Shown here: positions 11,826 through 21,786 of the stretch, piece after piece
Layout of the letters: every line of letters begins with the position of its first letter
Numbering within the stretch: the first letter of the stretch is position 1
DNA from: Tilletiaria anomala UBC 951
Lineage: Eukaryota; Basidiomycota; Exobasidiomycetes; Georgefischeriales; Tilletiariaceae
Assembly: GCF_000711695.1 (NCBI RefSeq)
Contig: NW_013546926.1
Span: 1 to 64,000, forward strand
DNA: 64,000 nt
Direction of reading: 5' to 3'
Made by a program: the position numbers and the translations under genes
The notes under the pieces: generated by a model
What the model saw: the letters and a program-made list of their open reading frames with translations, nothing else
The model's database searches: none
Told to the model about the DNA's origin: nothing

Positions 11826-13696
11826 ATGTCTCTGGCAATGGCCCAACCTCCTCCAACTTGGGGATTTGGCACCTTCCGACGCTATCCCGACTCTTTAGCA
11901 TCCTCATTGCCATTATCGGGCACATCACTCCTCTTTCCCAATGCTCCAGCATCCGACCCTCAACTCGGTGCGGCAGCCTCCTCAATAAACGCAAGCATCA
12001 GCAATGGCGTCGGAGGAGAACCCAGCGCGGGCCTGATCTCTGCGCCCAGCGCAGGCGCAAGCAACGGTGGTAACCTCTGGTCGTCGACGAGGAACTCATG
12101 GTCCAGTCCCTGGCCCGCCCGGCTCGATGAGCCTGGGGGCAATGCCTTCTCGCCTCAGCCATCAACTTGGTACCCAAGCTCTGATCAACCTGTCGCCAGC
12201 AGCAGCAGCAGCTCTGTCGCCAGCCACTCGCAAGGCCTCGGCTTGCACTCGTCAAACCAAGGCGCATCAAGCACTAGCACCAGCTTGCCATCACCCGTCG
12301 ACTCTCAGAGCATCCTCTTGGACCTCGATGTGCAGATCACACCATTGTCCCCCCTTGTAGGCAGTGAGGGGTCGGACATTGGCTTTCGAATCACTCTTCC
12401 TACCACAGCCATCGAGCTCGGCCAAGGCCGCCCCGCGAGTCAGCAATTCAACATTGTGCTTGACAATGTCATCCTCACACCTCGCGTCATGATCGAGCCC
12501 ACGCACCAGATTGGACAGAGCTCCGCCGTCTTGACGGCGACGGTGCCACACCTTGCATCCCTCAGGGCGGATTCTATCGAAATGCCTGTTGGGATTCAAA
12601 TACGCATCCCTGGTTCCCGCAGCATTGCTCGCTATGCTGCAGGGACGTATCACTATAGTGCGTCTAGCCCTGTACAAAGAACGACGCCCTCAATGCTTAC
12701 GCTGATCGTTCTCCTTGATCTTATCCCATGCCAGACGCGACTCGGCCGCCCTCACGGAAACGCGCGGCTGAAGACTCGGATCTATGGAACCTGATGGCTC
12801 CACCTGCTAAGTTGCCAGACTACGGCGATGGCGACCAATTCCGAAACATGACAAGTACAGCCAGCACCACTTTTCCTTACAACCCAGCGCGCAGGTCGGC
12901 TTACATCGGTCAGACGACCACAAGCGAACTCACCTACCCGGAAGCTGGTCACTCTCGATCTGTGCGGCCATTGTCATCAGATGGGCGAATGCTTCCTACC
13001 GCGTCAACATCGGTGTACAGGGAGGCGGCACCTTCCACTCCGGCCGCACCACCCGTCCCACTTCTCATACGTGCCCCTCAAGGTTGTCCGTTGTCAGATC
13101 TCAGCGACGCGTCCTTCTCCTCGACTACTGCCAGGGTGAAAGCCCGCCTCGAGCTCCATGGCGACTTGTCCGAGATGGCCGTCGGCTGGACTGTCAACGA
13201 GTGGCAGACCGGGCGACGACTGGTGCAATTCTGGCGCAAACAGCAGAACACGACCATCCACGCGACATTCAGGGCGATCCTCCCAGAGCAGTACATCCCC
13301 AACAGCATCGTCGTCTCCTGCATCTTTCGCGAGGAGCGCAACGAGTGTTTCATTACATCGGTTGACATGATCTATCTGCTTGAAGCGCTCGTGGCCAATC
13401 GCTTCTCGATCGAAGAGAAGAATCGGATCAGGCGGAATCTTGAAGGCTTCCGCCCAGAGACAGTCAGCAAGCACAAGAAAGGCACCGAAGCCTTCTTCAA
13501 GCGCATCATGAGCTTCCCTGATCCCAAGCCGCGCAACATTGAGAAGGACGTCAAGGCTTTCCCCTGGAGGATCCTTGGACCTGCGCTGCAGAAGGTCCTC
13601 TCCAAGTACAGCGCGCAAGACCCGGTTGCTGCACCAAGCGGGCATCAAAGGATCGACAGCGGCGGCTCGATCGCCTCTTTCACTCCGGCTCCCTAA
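11826..13696 (+). CDS. med1: Medusa-family transcriptional regulator (MedA/Med1/Acr1/Ren1)
   Basis: The exons are 11826..12657 and 12735..13696 with a 77 nt intron (GTGCGT...CCAG), giving 597 residues. Residues 1-160 are low-complexity Ser/Ala/Pro. Residues 163-277 look like a beta-rich domain (LDLDVQITPLSP, GFRITLP). Residues 410-570 carry the family hallmark block: VQFWRKQQNTTIHATFR, then SVDMIYLLEALVANRFSIEE, then KNRIRRNLEGFRP and FPWRILGPALQKVLSKYS. This block is characteristic of Aspergillus MedA, Magnaporthe Acr1, Fusarium Ren1 and Ustilago Med1, which control conidiation or mating and virulence development. The start was chosen at the first in-frame ATG; another follows four codons later. 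The long non-coding upstream stretch is consistent with complex regulation. The family call is firm; the biological role here is inferred. Confidence 0.88.
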
Positions 13697-14322
13697 GCCG
13701 GTCTCCGACACAGTTGACGGGTTACCTATTCGACTTCGCACATCCCTCCCCCATCGCGTCTTCCCTACTTTCAGTTGCCAAACCCTCCGCCATGTACTTT
13801 GGATTTATTTCTGGTGAACCCCTCTGTAGTCAATAGCCCTGTAGCATCACTTCTGTGTACATCCTGTATTCTGTTGTCTTTTTAAGTACTGCCGCACAGC
13901 CGCACTAAAGAGAAAATGAGTGTTGTAGCTGGTACAGCTCGCCCTTGATTGCTCTCAGGTGTGACATAGTCTCGCTGACGGTAAAGATGCGAAGTTGCAT
14001 TGTTGAGGACTGTGTCAAAGTTGGATCGGCGATGATCTTTCAGCCACGGAATATGTGCGTAATTTATGTACAATACTTTCAGCGTGTCTTCGATCGGCAA
14101 AAAGGCGAGCTGGTAATCAGATTTTACCTCATCATACATCCCCGTCTGGATCCGAGGAATGATACTTGGCGGTATTCCTGGTTGCATGGATGCGACCGAT
14201 CTAGAGAAAGGTCAACACGAAGATATCTTGCGCTGTTTCGTCTTCCACCCTGTTCGGAAGAGGTTCAGTCAAGCAACCGCGCTGACACCCGTTCTCATGA
14301 CGCCGCTGACACTACAACTGTG
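13697..14322. other. Intergenic between med1 and the ABC transporter
   Basis: The ABC transporter frame is open back to about 13945 without an ATG of good quality. This part is taken as 3' region of med1 plus promoter and leader of the transporter. No other gene is seen. Confidence 0.5.
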
Positions 14323-17141
14323 ATGATGATGGGCTGCAAGAGTACGTCGTGCGTGATCGGTACGACTGCACGCACAAGCTTCCTTCTTCAAACACGAGCG
14401 CCCCTTTCAATTGGCCACCTGGCAGGGCGAGTCCAGCGAGCCAGATATGTCCAGACTCTCTGCAGCAATACTACACTGGCATGTCCGCGAAAGGCAACGA
14501 CCGGTCTGAGGTCCTACCTGCAGGTCAACTCCCCTGCAAGGCGTTCACCCCCGTCGAGCACAATATCGAGGCTCTTGCAAGTCCGATGGCGCGCATCAGC
14601 AGCTGAATCTCAGAGTGCACGCGTGACGGATTCTGAAGTGAATGCGAGGCCAACTGTCCGGACGACAGCGGTACCCAAGGCGCAGAAAGCTACGCAAGGC
14701 TTGCGAGTTCGCTTAGCAGAAGTGCTGAAACAGGTCCGTCAGTCAATTACCTCAACAGGTGGTGCAGAGGGAGAGCAGCCTCCGTTTCCCGAATTCAGGA
14801 AGCTGTGGGGTCTGGCTTCGACGCAGAGGAAAACTCTGATTCTGGCACTAGCTCTACTCCTGGTCTCATCAGCTGTCAGCTTGACTGTTCCAGCAGCCGT
14901 CGGCAGGCTCATCGACTACTTCAGCAGCTCCAATGTCGACGCTTTCTGGGGCCTTTCCTTTGGGAAGGTCACAGCCATCCTAGTGACCATCTTTGCCATC
15001 GGTGCAGCTGCAAAGGCAGGGAGCAACATTATGCTTGAGCTCGCCGGCATTCGCCTCATTCAAGGCATGCGGAGGCAATCATTTGCAAGTGCCCTCAAGC
15101 AGGATGTTGAGTGGGCGCACAAGTCGGCCGGTGACGTCGTGTCTCGCCTCAGCGTGGACACCTCGATTGTCGGCGAATCTTTGACATCGGATATTGGCGA
15201 TGGGCTTCGAGCAGCAGTGACAGTCCTGTTTGCTGGCTCAGCCATGCTGTGGATCTCCACTGATCTCACCCTCGTTATGATGGGAATCGTGCCCCCGGCC
15301 GCGATTTCGGCTGTCTTCTATGGTCGCTATATCCGTAATCTGACGCACAAGACACAGGATGCTGTTGGTCGCATGACAGACGTGGCGAACGAACGCTTGG
15401 CGCCAGCCGCTTTCCGTACGATCACTGCTTACAACACCCAAAACATGGAAATCAAACGATTGGGCAGAGAAATCCAGTCTATCGCGGAGATTCAAGCGAA
15501 AGAGGCTCGTGGTGAGTTTCGCATGAGCAAAATCATCTCTGGATCTCGCTGAAAAGTGCTCGCACTACCAAAGCGACTGGATTCTATTACAGCGGGACAG
15601 GGTTGTAAGTTGCTGCCCTCGCACACTCTTGAGCTCTATCTGACGATTCTCGATTCCGCTTCGGCCGGTGCAGTGTCGGAAACTGTGCAATTCTTACGCT
15701 TCTCACATACGGCGGGTCACTTGTGGGCAGGGGTCTACTGAGCGTGGGAGACCTCACATCATTGCTGATGTATACAGGTAAGCTGACCCTTTTCTTTGCG
15801 CTGTGAGTGCGATGCTGACACCGCCTCCGTAACTCAGCCTATCTTGGTGGAGGACTTGCAAGCCTGACAAGCTTCTTTGCGAGCATCATGAAAGGCATGG
15901 GTGCGGGCGCACGAGTGTTCTCATTGATCGAGAGGGACCCCAAGATTAAGCTGGGAGTTGGCGAGGACGTGGTCGTCACAGAACCTCCAGCCATCGAGTT
16001 CCGCAACGTAAAATTTTCGTATCCATCACGCCCGGAGACCAAGGTTTTGAATGATTTCAATCTCAAGATCACTCCTGGCAGCAGTGTCGCCCTCGTTGGA
16101 GCATCTGGTGTTGGCAAATCGTCCGTGCACGCGTTGGCACTCCGGTTGTATGACCCAGAAGACGGAACTGTGCTGCTGAATGGCAAGGATGTCAAGGCGT
16201 ATAAGCCCGAGACTCTGCGTGACGTATTTGGTGTCGTTGGGCAGGAGCCTGTGAGTGACGGCAAGAATGTCTGTCACCGTGCACGAGCTGACGCCCGCGG
16301 GCTCTTGGCAGGTCATGTTTGATGGCACGATTGCAGAGAACATCGCCTATTCGAACCCGAGGGCCACTCGAGAGCAAATCGTAGCAGCGGCTGAGGCGGC
16401 ACACTGCATGGACTTCATTCGGACTTTGCCACAAGAGCTGGAGACGAATGCACGCCAATTGAGTGGTGGCCAGAGGCAGCGTAAGTCATGCAACGGACTC
16501 AGGACCTTGCATCATGTCAACACTCATACACATTGGTTGCTCACTTTACAGGGATCTCTATCGCACGAAGTCTTTGCAAGAGTCCGCATGTCCTGCTGAT
16601 GGATGAAGCGACGAGTAGCTTGGACAGCGCATCAGAGTATCTCATCAATCAGACCATATCTAGAATTGTCGGGGATGGCAAGATCACTGTTTGGATCATT
16701 GCGCATCGCCTTTCGACCATCAAGTCCGCTTCCACGGTCGTCGTCATGGACAATGGCCGCATAGTCGAGAGCGGGACATTCGATGAGCTCAACAAGCCTG
16801 GCACGCGCTTTCGCGAGCTCATGGCTGCTCAACTGGGAAGCTCGAAAAAGTCGGTGAATGTGGCGATGCACTCATCGATATCAGCCGGAAATCAGCCGCA
16901 GCCTTCGCGCGCGTATTCTACGCGGGCCGGGGGAGATTCGCTTGAGATAGAGCAACCTTGGAGTGTTCGGGAATTAATAGAGCAGGCGCCGAAGAGGGAG
17001 GCATGGTCATCCGAGGAGTACGCACGTCTACACAAGTCAGCAGGGCTCCGTGTACCCAGCGAGGCGGAAGCCAAACCAGGGGCGTCGGACTCACTTCTTG
17101 GCTTGGTCGAATCTGTGCGCCAAGAGCAGAAGAAAGAATGA
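14323..17141 (+). CDS. MDL1: Mitochondrial half ABC transporter (Mdl1/ABCB10-like) with GatC-like tail
   Basis: The exons are 14323..about 15515, 15557..15604, 15674..15777, 15838..16250, 16312..16480 and 16552..17141, about 838 residues. The N-terminus is Arg/Ser-rich with few acidic residues, as in a mitochondrial presequence. A six-helix ABC membrane domain follows. The nucleotide-binding domain has Walker A GASGVGKSS (536-544), Q-loop (VVGQEP), signature LSGGQ (636-640), Walker B VLLMDEA (656-662) and switch His694 (IAHRLST). This is the ABCB class of inner-membrane exporters (yeast Mdl1 exports peptides). Two oddities stand out. At the exon 1/2 junction the canonical GTGAGT donor at 15512 would shift frame, whereas a weak GTTTCG donor at 15516 keeps it. 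After about residue 740 the protein continues for about 95 residues that resemble a mitochondrial GatC, preceded by an internal Met748 and a presequence-like stretch (PSRAYSTRAG). Confidence 0.88.
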
Positions 17142-17762
17142 TGGCGTTTCTGTAGTCTACACACCTTTGCCACACTTAACACCGCTTTCGATCACCCCTC
17201 TCAAACACCTCGGACTCAGTTATTCTTCTTTTGATGGCTGATCAGTGGCCCCTCCTTCCATCAACGCAGGCACGATAAAGTCAAGGCCTAAGATGCAACC
17301 ACTCTTCTCTCCTGACCACAATGATTCGCTCCTTGCTCATGGTGGCTGGCCTGATGTGCATTACAGGCATGAGTGCAAAAGCGTAATGGGCTGCTTGAAG
17401 GCGTCTTCTTGCTTTCCTGCAGCGGCGTTGGTGAGGAGGCCTCAGCGTCTCAGCCTGGCCACCTATGAGCTCTGTTTCACATTATGTCATATCCTTGTGT
17501 TAGTCCTGTTGGACTTTGGGCGCGTGACGCGTTCCGCTGTGCTTCACTGTGTGTCCTCTATCCGCACCGTCTTTGCTGCGGATACGCAGAGGATGCTTGG
17601 CTTTGGGAACTCACTGTCTACGTCTGTTTGTCACCACTTCTGGAAGGGGTACATGATCTTCTGCTCGTGATCGGTTGGGCAGCTTGCGAGGCCGATGTCA
17701 CGCATAGTAACTGATCAACTTCTAAAACGACCATTGGCTGCTGCAAAGCTCATGCCATAACA
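17142..17762. other. Intergenic between MDL1 and UBC7
   Basis: One frame of 141 codons crosses this segment, but it has no family resemblance. It is taken as the 3' region of the transporter and the promoter of UBC7. Confidence 0.5.
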
Positions 17763-18553
17763 ATGTTCAATTCAACGCGGTCCGCTTCGAACGCGGCGGT
17801 GAAGAGACTAATGATCGAATACAAGCAACTCTCTAGCGATCCCAACTCGCTCTTCCCCGCCGTAGGGCCCATCTCGGAGGACAATTACTTGGAATGGGAG
17901 GCGTTAGTGCCAGGACCAGACGACACGCCGTTCGAAGGCGGCATCTTCAGCGCGCGGCTTAGCTTCTGTGAAGAATGCTTCATTAACTCTATAGGAAGCC
18001 GTAGCGCTGACATTGCTCTCGTCTTCGTCTTGCAGCATCTTCTTACCCATTAGAGCCACCAAAGATGGTCTTCGATCCTCCGCTCTTTCACCCAAATGGT
18101 ACGTGTGCTGCCCTGCATGGTTGGTTCCAAGGCCCTCATTTCGCGTACTGCCCTTAACAGTCTACCCGGACGGAGTCGTATGCATCAGCATCTTGCACGC
18201 AGCAGGGGACGATCCAAACAGTACGTATAAGAAAGCAGGCTTTGAACAGGCGCCATTTCTGATATCTTATCTTTGAACCAGTGTATGAATCCTCGTCAGA
18301 GCGCTGGTCACCAGTGCAATCGATTGAGAAGATCCTCTTAAGCGTGGTCAGCATGCTAGCGGAGCCGAATATCGAGAGCGGAGCCAACATCGATGCTTGC
18401 GTGAGTGGTCGCCGAATTCGATACGAAGTCTGTGAAGTTGCTGACAGCAATGCGCCCGCGCTTATGCTACTCTGCCAGAAAATGTATCGCGACGACCGGG
18501 CGGGCTACGAGCAGAAGATCCGAGACTCGGTCAAGCAACAACTGGGCCTTTGA
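17763..18553 (+). CDS. UBC7: Ubiquitin-conjugating enzyme E2 Ubc7 (UBE2G2-like)
   Basis: The five exons are 17763..17967, 18036..18098, 18161..18220, 18282..18400 and 18479..18553, with GT-AG introns of 60-78 nt and all phases agreeing, giving 173 residues. The UBC fold is complete: [10 protein letters not shown] near the N-terminus, HPN at 87-89 and catalytic Cys97 in [12 protein letters not shown]. The insertion [20 protein letters not shown] follows. This acidic loop and the [10 protein letters not shown] block are diagnostic for the UBE2G/Ubc7 class. Ubc7 works at the ER membrane with the Hrd1 and Doa10 ligases in ER-associated degradation, activated by a Cue1-type protein. The length and order match the family closely. 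Identification is high confidence. Confidence 0.95.
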
Positions 18554-18616
18554 TTCGGTCTGCAATGCACTTGTAAAGCATTTTGCAGCATGACATTCAC
18601 GAGTCACGTCGCCACT

Positions 18617-18905
18617 TCATCGCTTCCCCGCCTTGATCTCATCAAGCTGCTGCTTCCGACGCTGAAAATGCTCAATGCTGGGCTAGGCGAAACATGACGA
18701 ACACCAAGTCAGCATGGCAGAGAGCGACGTGAAAGAGAGCGCTGATGGAGAGGGCCGAAGCTCACCCTTCTCTCCCTGCTGTGAAGCTCCCCTCTGCAGC
18801 GTTTGTTTTGCTCTCCTCGAATATCTCAATGATTTCATCGAGCGTACTTTCAGGCTTATTCATGGCCTCTTGCAGCGTGTACGGGTTTTCTATCGATTGA
18901 ACCAT
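18617..18905 (-). CDS. Possible small protein gene, structure uncertain
   Basis: On the minus strand, 18905..18766 and 18677..18617 join across an 88 nt intron (GTGAGC...CCCAG) into a 66-residue frame beginning MVQSIENPYTLQEAMNKPES and ending HFQRRKQQLDEIKAGKR. The amphipathic, charged helical pattern (STLDEIIEIFEES) looks coding. A second open frame starts with ATG at 19164 (MSLGDAPAKL) and runs to a stop at 18916. I could not join it to the first with a good splice donor, so it may be an upstream exon or unrelated. No family is recognised. The gene would be convergent with UBC7, ending 64 bp away. Confidence 0.3.
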
Positions 18906-19707
18906 CCCTAGGCCTTCACAGTTGGGTGGGTTGGGATCCGCTGCGGTTCGAAGCGGCAGTAAGGGAGGTGTCAGTCACTGGCTCGCTGCCCCCCAAGCCG
19001 GTGATGGGCGTGCGGCCAAGCTTCTCGCCATGAGGACCGCTGTGAGGAAAGACTCCAGTCTGGTTCAGCTCGGAAGCGCCGGGGCTTTGCTTCTCTCTGG
19101 ACTGTTGGCTTTGGAGCTTTGCGGGTGCGTCGCCCAGTGACATGATATTTTGGCAGCTTATCACTTATGCAGTGCTTACATGCGGGTTGAGCTCGGGTCG
19201 AAGTCTGGCAATTGATGCTTTGGTTTGGCTGCAAAACAGGACCTGCTTTCACCTAGCGAATGCTGGGTGGAGGTGCAAATCCGATATCCTATAGTCAGTC
19301 ATAGTCAGTCCTTGATAGTCTTCCTCAACAGCATCCTGCACAATCTGGGTGTTGCTGAATTGCTGGCAACAGCTTACAAACACAATGCATAGAGGCGTTC
19401 CTGTCGTTCATGAAATCAGGCACACCCTATCAAAAGGGTTAGGTGAACCCCGGGGACTTTCGTTCGTGGAATTGAAGTTCCGGCAATTTCGGCGGGTCGC
19501 GACCAGCTCTCTTCAAACCATAATCAGCGCGTCCCTCCAGACTCAACACTCTTCTCAAAAGTCGCCACCTGTCGCAAGCACTTACAGAGATGAATAGTGC
19601 AGCGTGCACGATAGCGGGCAGGTAGGTGAATGGGGATAGCGCGAGTAACGTGCATACCAGTCCGTTTCTATATCAAAAGATTACAACAGTAATACGCAGA
19701 TGGAGGT
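18906..19707. other. Intergenic, with an unplaced open frame
   Basis: The segment holds the minus-strand open frame 19164..18916, which may belong to the small uncertain gene next to it, and a perfect 10 bp direct repeat ATAGTCAGTC at 19291-19310. Nothing else is recognised. The right part is presumably 3' sequence of the MFS transporter gene. Confidence 0.4.
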
Positions 19708-21786
19708 TTATAATGCAGGTGCAGCAGGGCGAATGCGGAATGTGAGGGCCCACGCGGTGAGCGCCAGGGTCGAACCAGCGATCCAGACGAGCCATCGCAG
19801 TCCATGAGCAGCCGAGTATGCAAAGAGGGATGTAGCGCTCGCGGGCCCCATGGCTCTGGCTGCCGAGCCGCACATGGAGGACAGACCATTGACGGTGCCC
19901 AGGGCCGCACGTGAAGGTGCATTGTTGTTGACGAGCAGCGTGACGCAGACAAGCGAAGTGTTTGCCACTGTCTTGAGCACGACCATCAGTCCCAGCGCAG
20001 CCCAGACGCCGGGTGTGAATCCCCACGCGGCTTGCTGCTGCGCGAAGGGGAAGCAGAGGAAGACGAGCGCGAAGAAGGGCACGACAATGCGGAAGAGATG
20101 CAGCGGGCCGCCGACGCGCTTCATGAGCCAGGGTAGGAGCAAAAGCTGCATGAAGATGGAGAGCACCCCGTTTGCGCCCATGATGCTCCCAATGTCCGTC
20201 CGCTTGAATCCGATTCCTCCGTCAGTAACATGTGTGTAGCAGAAGAGCGGCAGGAGAGCCGCATACGAAACATTGAGCAGGTTCAGAAGCATCTGTTCGA
20301 TCAAGAGGAGTCAGCATGGTCATGCTCCGCAGCTCGGCGAGCCAGCGAAAGTGGTCACTCCAAGACTGACCTGCGAGCTGATGACGCTGAAAACCTGCTT
20401 CGTGATCAGCGTGAGCAGCGGAGCTGCTCTCCGTTCGCTTACCTCTGCGAGGGCTGCAGCCTCTAGGCTATCGCCAGCTTCGATGGCACTCCCATCTTGG
20501 GATGCTGAGGTTTGCTGCTGCCTGCGAACCTTGCGCTCGTGGCGTGGGAGGGTCTCTGGGAGAAAGCAGGCGCCGAGCAAGATAGCGAAAATGTTAAACA
20601 TGCTCGCGACGACGCATGCTGCAGGAAAGAGTTGCGTCAGATGAAAAAGGTGTGTGGTAGACACCTACAGCACAGCTGCTCACGAAGGAAGAAAGGGTAT
20701 CTCGCCAGGAAACGACGATCATTCTTGGGCAGCGTGGAGTCGCTATTGACCACTCCCAGCGGATCGGACAGGGTGCCTCCAATAGCCGGTCCCAAAATGC
20801 CACCAATAGCATAGGCCAAGGGGATTAGTGCAAATGCACTGTGAGAACGGGGTAAAAGCAACCGTCAGCCCGGTAGTGCTGTTAGACGTCGAGAAACAAT
20901 CTTTCGTTCTGACCTCGTCTGGTTGGTCTTATCCGTTATTTCGGCCCTGCGATCATAGAAGCGTTAGTTCGCTAGGTCGGTGCGGAGGGGGGCAGAGCGG
21001 CAGCGAAAGAGATCTCACAAGATCGCTTTTAGCACACCAATGTTACCGTTGGAAAGCCCGGCGATGCAGCGGGACAGGACCATGCCGTGAAAAGTACGAG
21101 ACAGGCCGAATGCATTCATGCTCAGCGCTACGCCCGCAAGACCAATGAGAAGGATCGGTTTCCGGCCATAATAATCGCTGGCACGGCCCCAAAGAAGGAC
21201 TGTGCACACACACGGTCAGGCCAACGATTGTCGGGGATGTGCTACCTGCCCACATCTGGGCAGTTGACCTACCGACAAAGACCTGGGAGATGGCAAAGCA
21301 CGACTCGATCAGACCGCTATAGAAGCCGATCTGGGCGCGAGGGACATGCGGTAAAACGGAAGCACACTGATCGTTGATGAAGGGGAATATGCAGGTGAAG
21401 GCAATGGGTTCGGTGATTCGCATGAGGACGAGGATGAACAGCTGCAGCTTCGGTAGCGGCGTCTCTGGCAACTCGGCCAGCTCTTCGTCTACATTGTCGG
21501 CCATACCGTTTTCATGGCCCGCAATGAGGCGTTCCGTCTCGGGGAGGACATTGGAATGATGCTGTTCGTCCGCATCGGAGGCATAGCTGCTATATCGGTG
21601 GTGCCGGGAAGAAGGGGAAAAGGAAGCAGAAGCTAGCGAGTCGGGCAGCCTGAAGCATCCTTGAGTCGGACTGCTTGTCGGCGTCATAGGCAGTCTGATC
21701 GGTGGAGCTGCAGGTGACGATGCGCTCGTGGTCGAGGTCGCGTTCGCATTGACACACCGGCCAGGCGCAAAGAGCTGACTCCACAT
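19708..21786 (-). CDS. Major facilitator superfamily transporter, DHA1-type
   Basis: The six exons are 21786..21273, 21199..21019, 20946..20914, 20838..20684, 20618..20371 and 20292..19708, with all splice phases agreeing; the 33 nt third exon restores EITDKTNQT. The product is 571 residues. About 110 residues of Ser/Pro-rich cytosolic N-terminus precede the first helices (LQLFILVLMRITEPIAF). The MFS loop 2-3 signature is present as WGRASDYYGRKPILLIG. Helices 4-5 contain RCIAGLSNGNIGVLKAI and PLAYAIGGILGPAIGG, and six helices follow a charged central loop (HERKVRRQQQ). This layout is that of 12-helix drug/H+ antiporter-like carriers, including plant ZIFL and yeast YCR023C relatives. The substrate cannot be told from sequence. 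Confidence 0.88.

Noticed and set aside
13945-14322. N-terminal extension of the ABC transporter frame
   Set aside because: The open frame continues upstream only from non-ATG codons; the ATG cluster at 14323 starts a good mitochondrial presequence.
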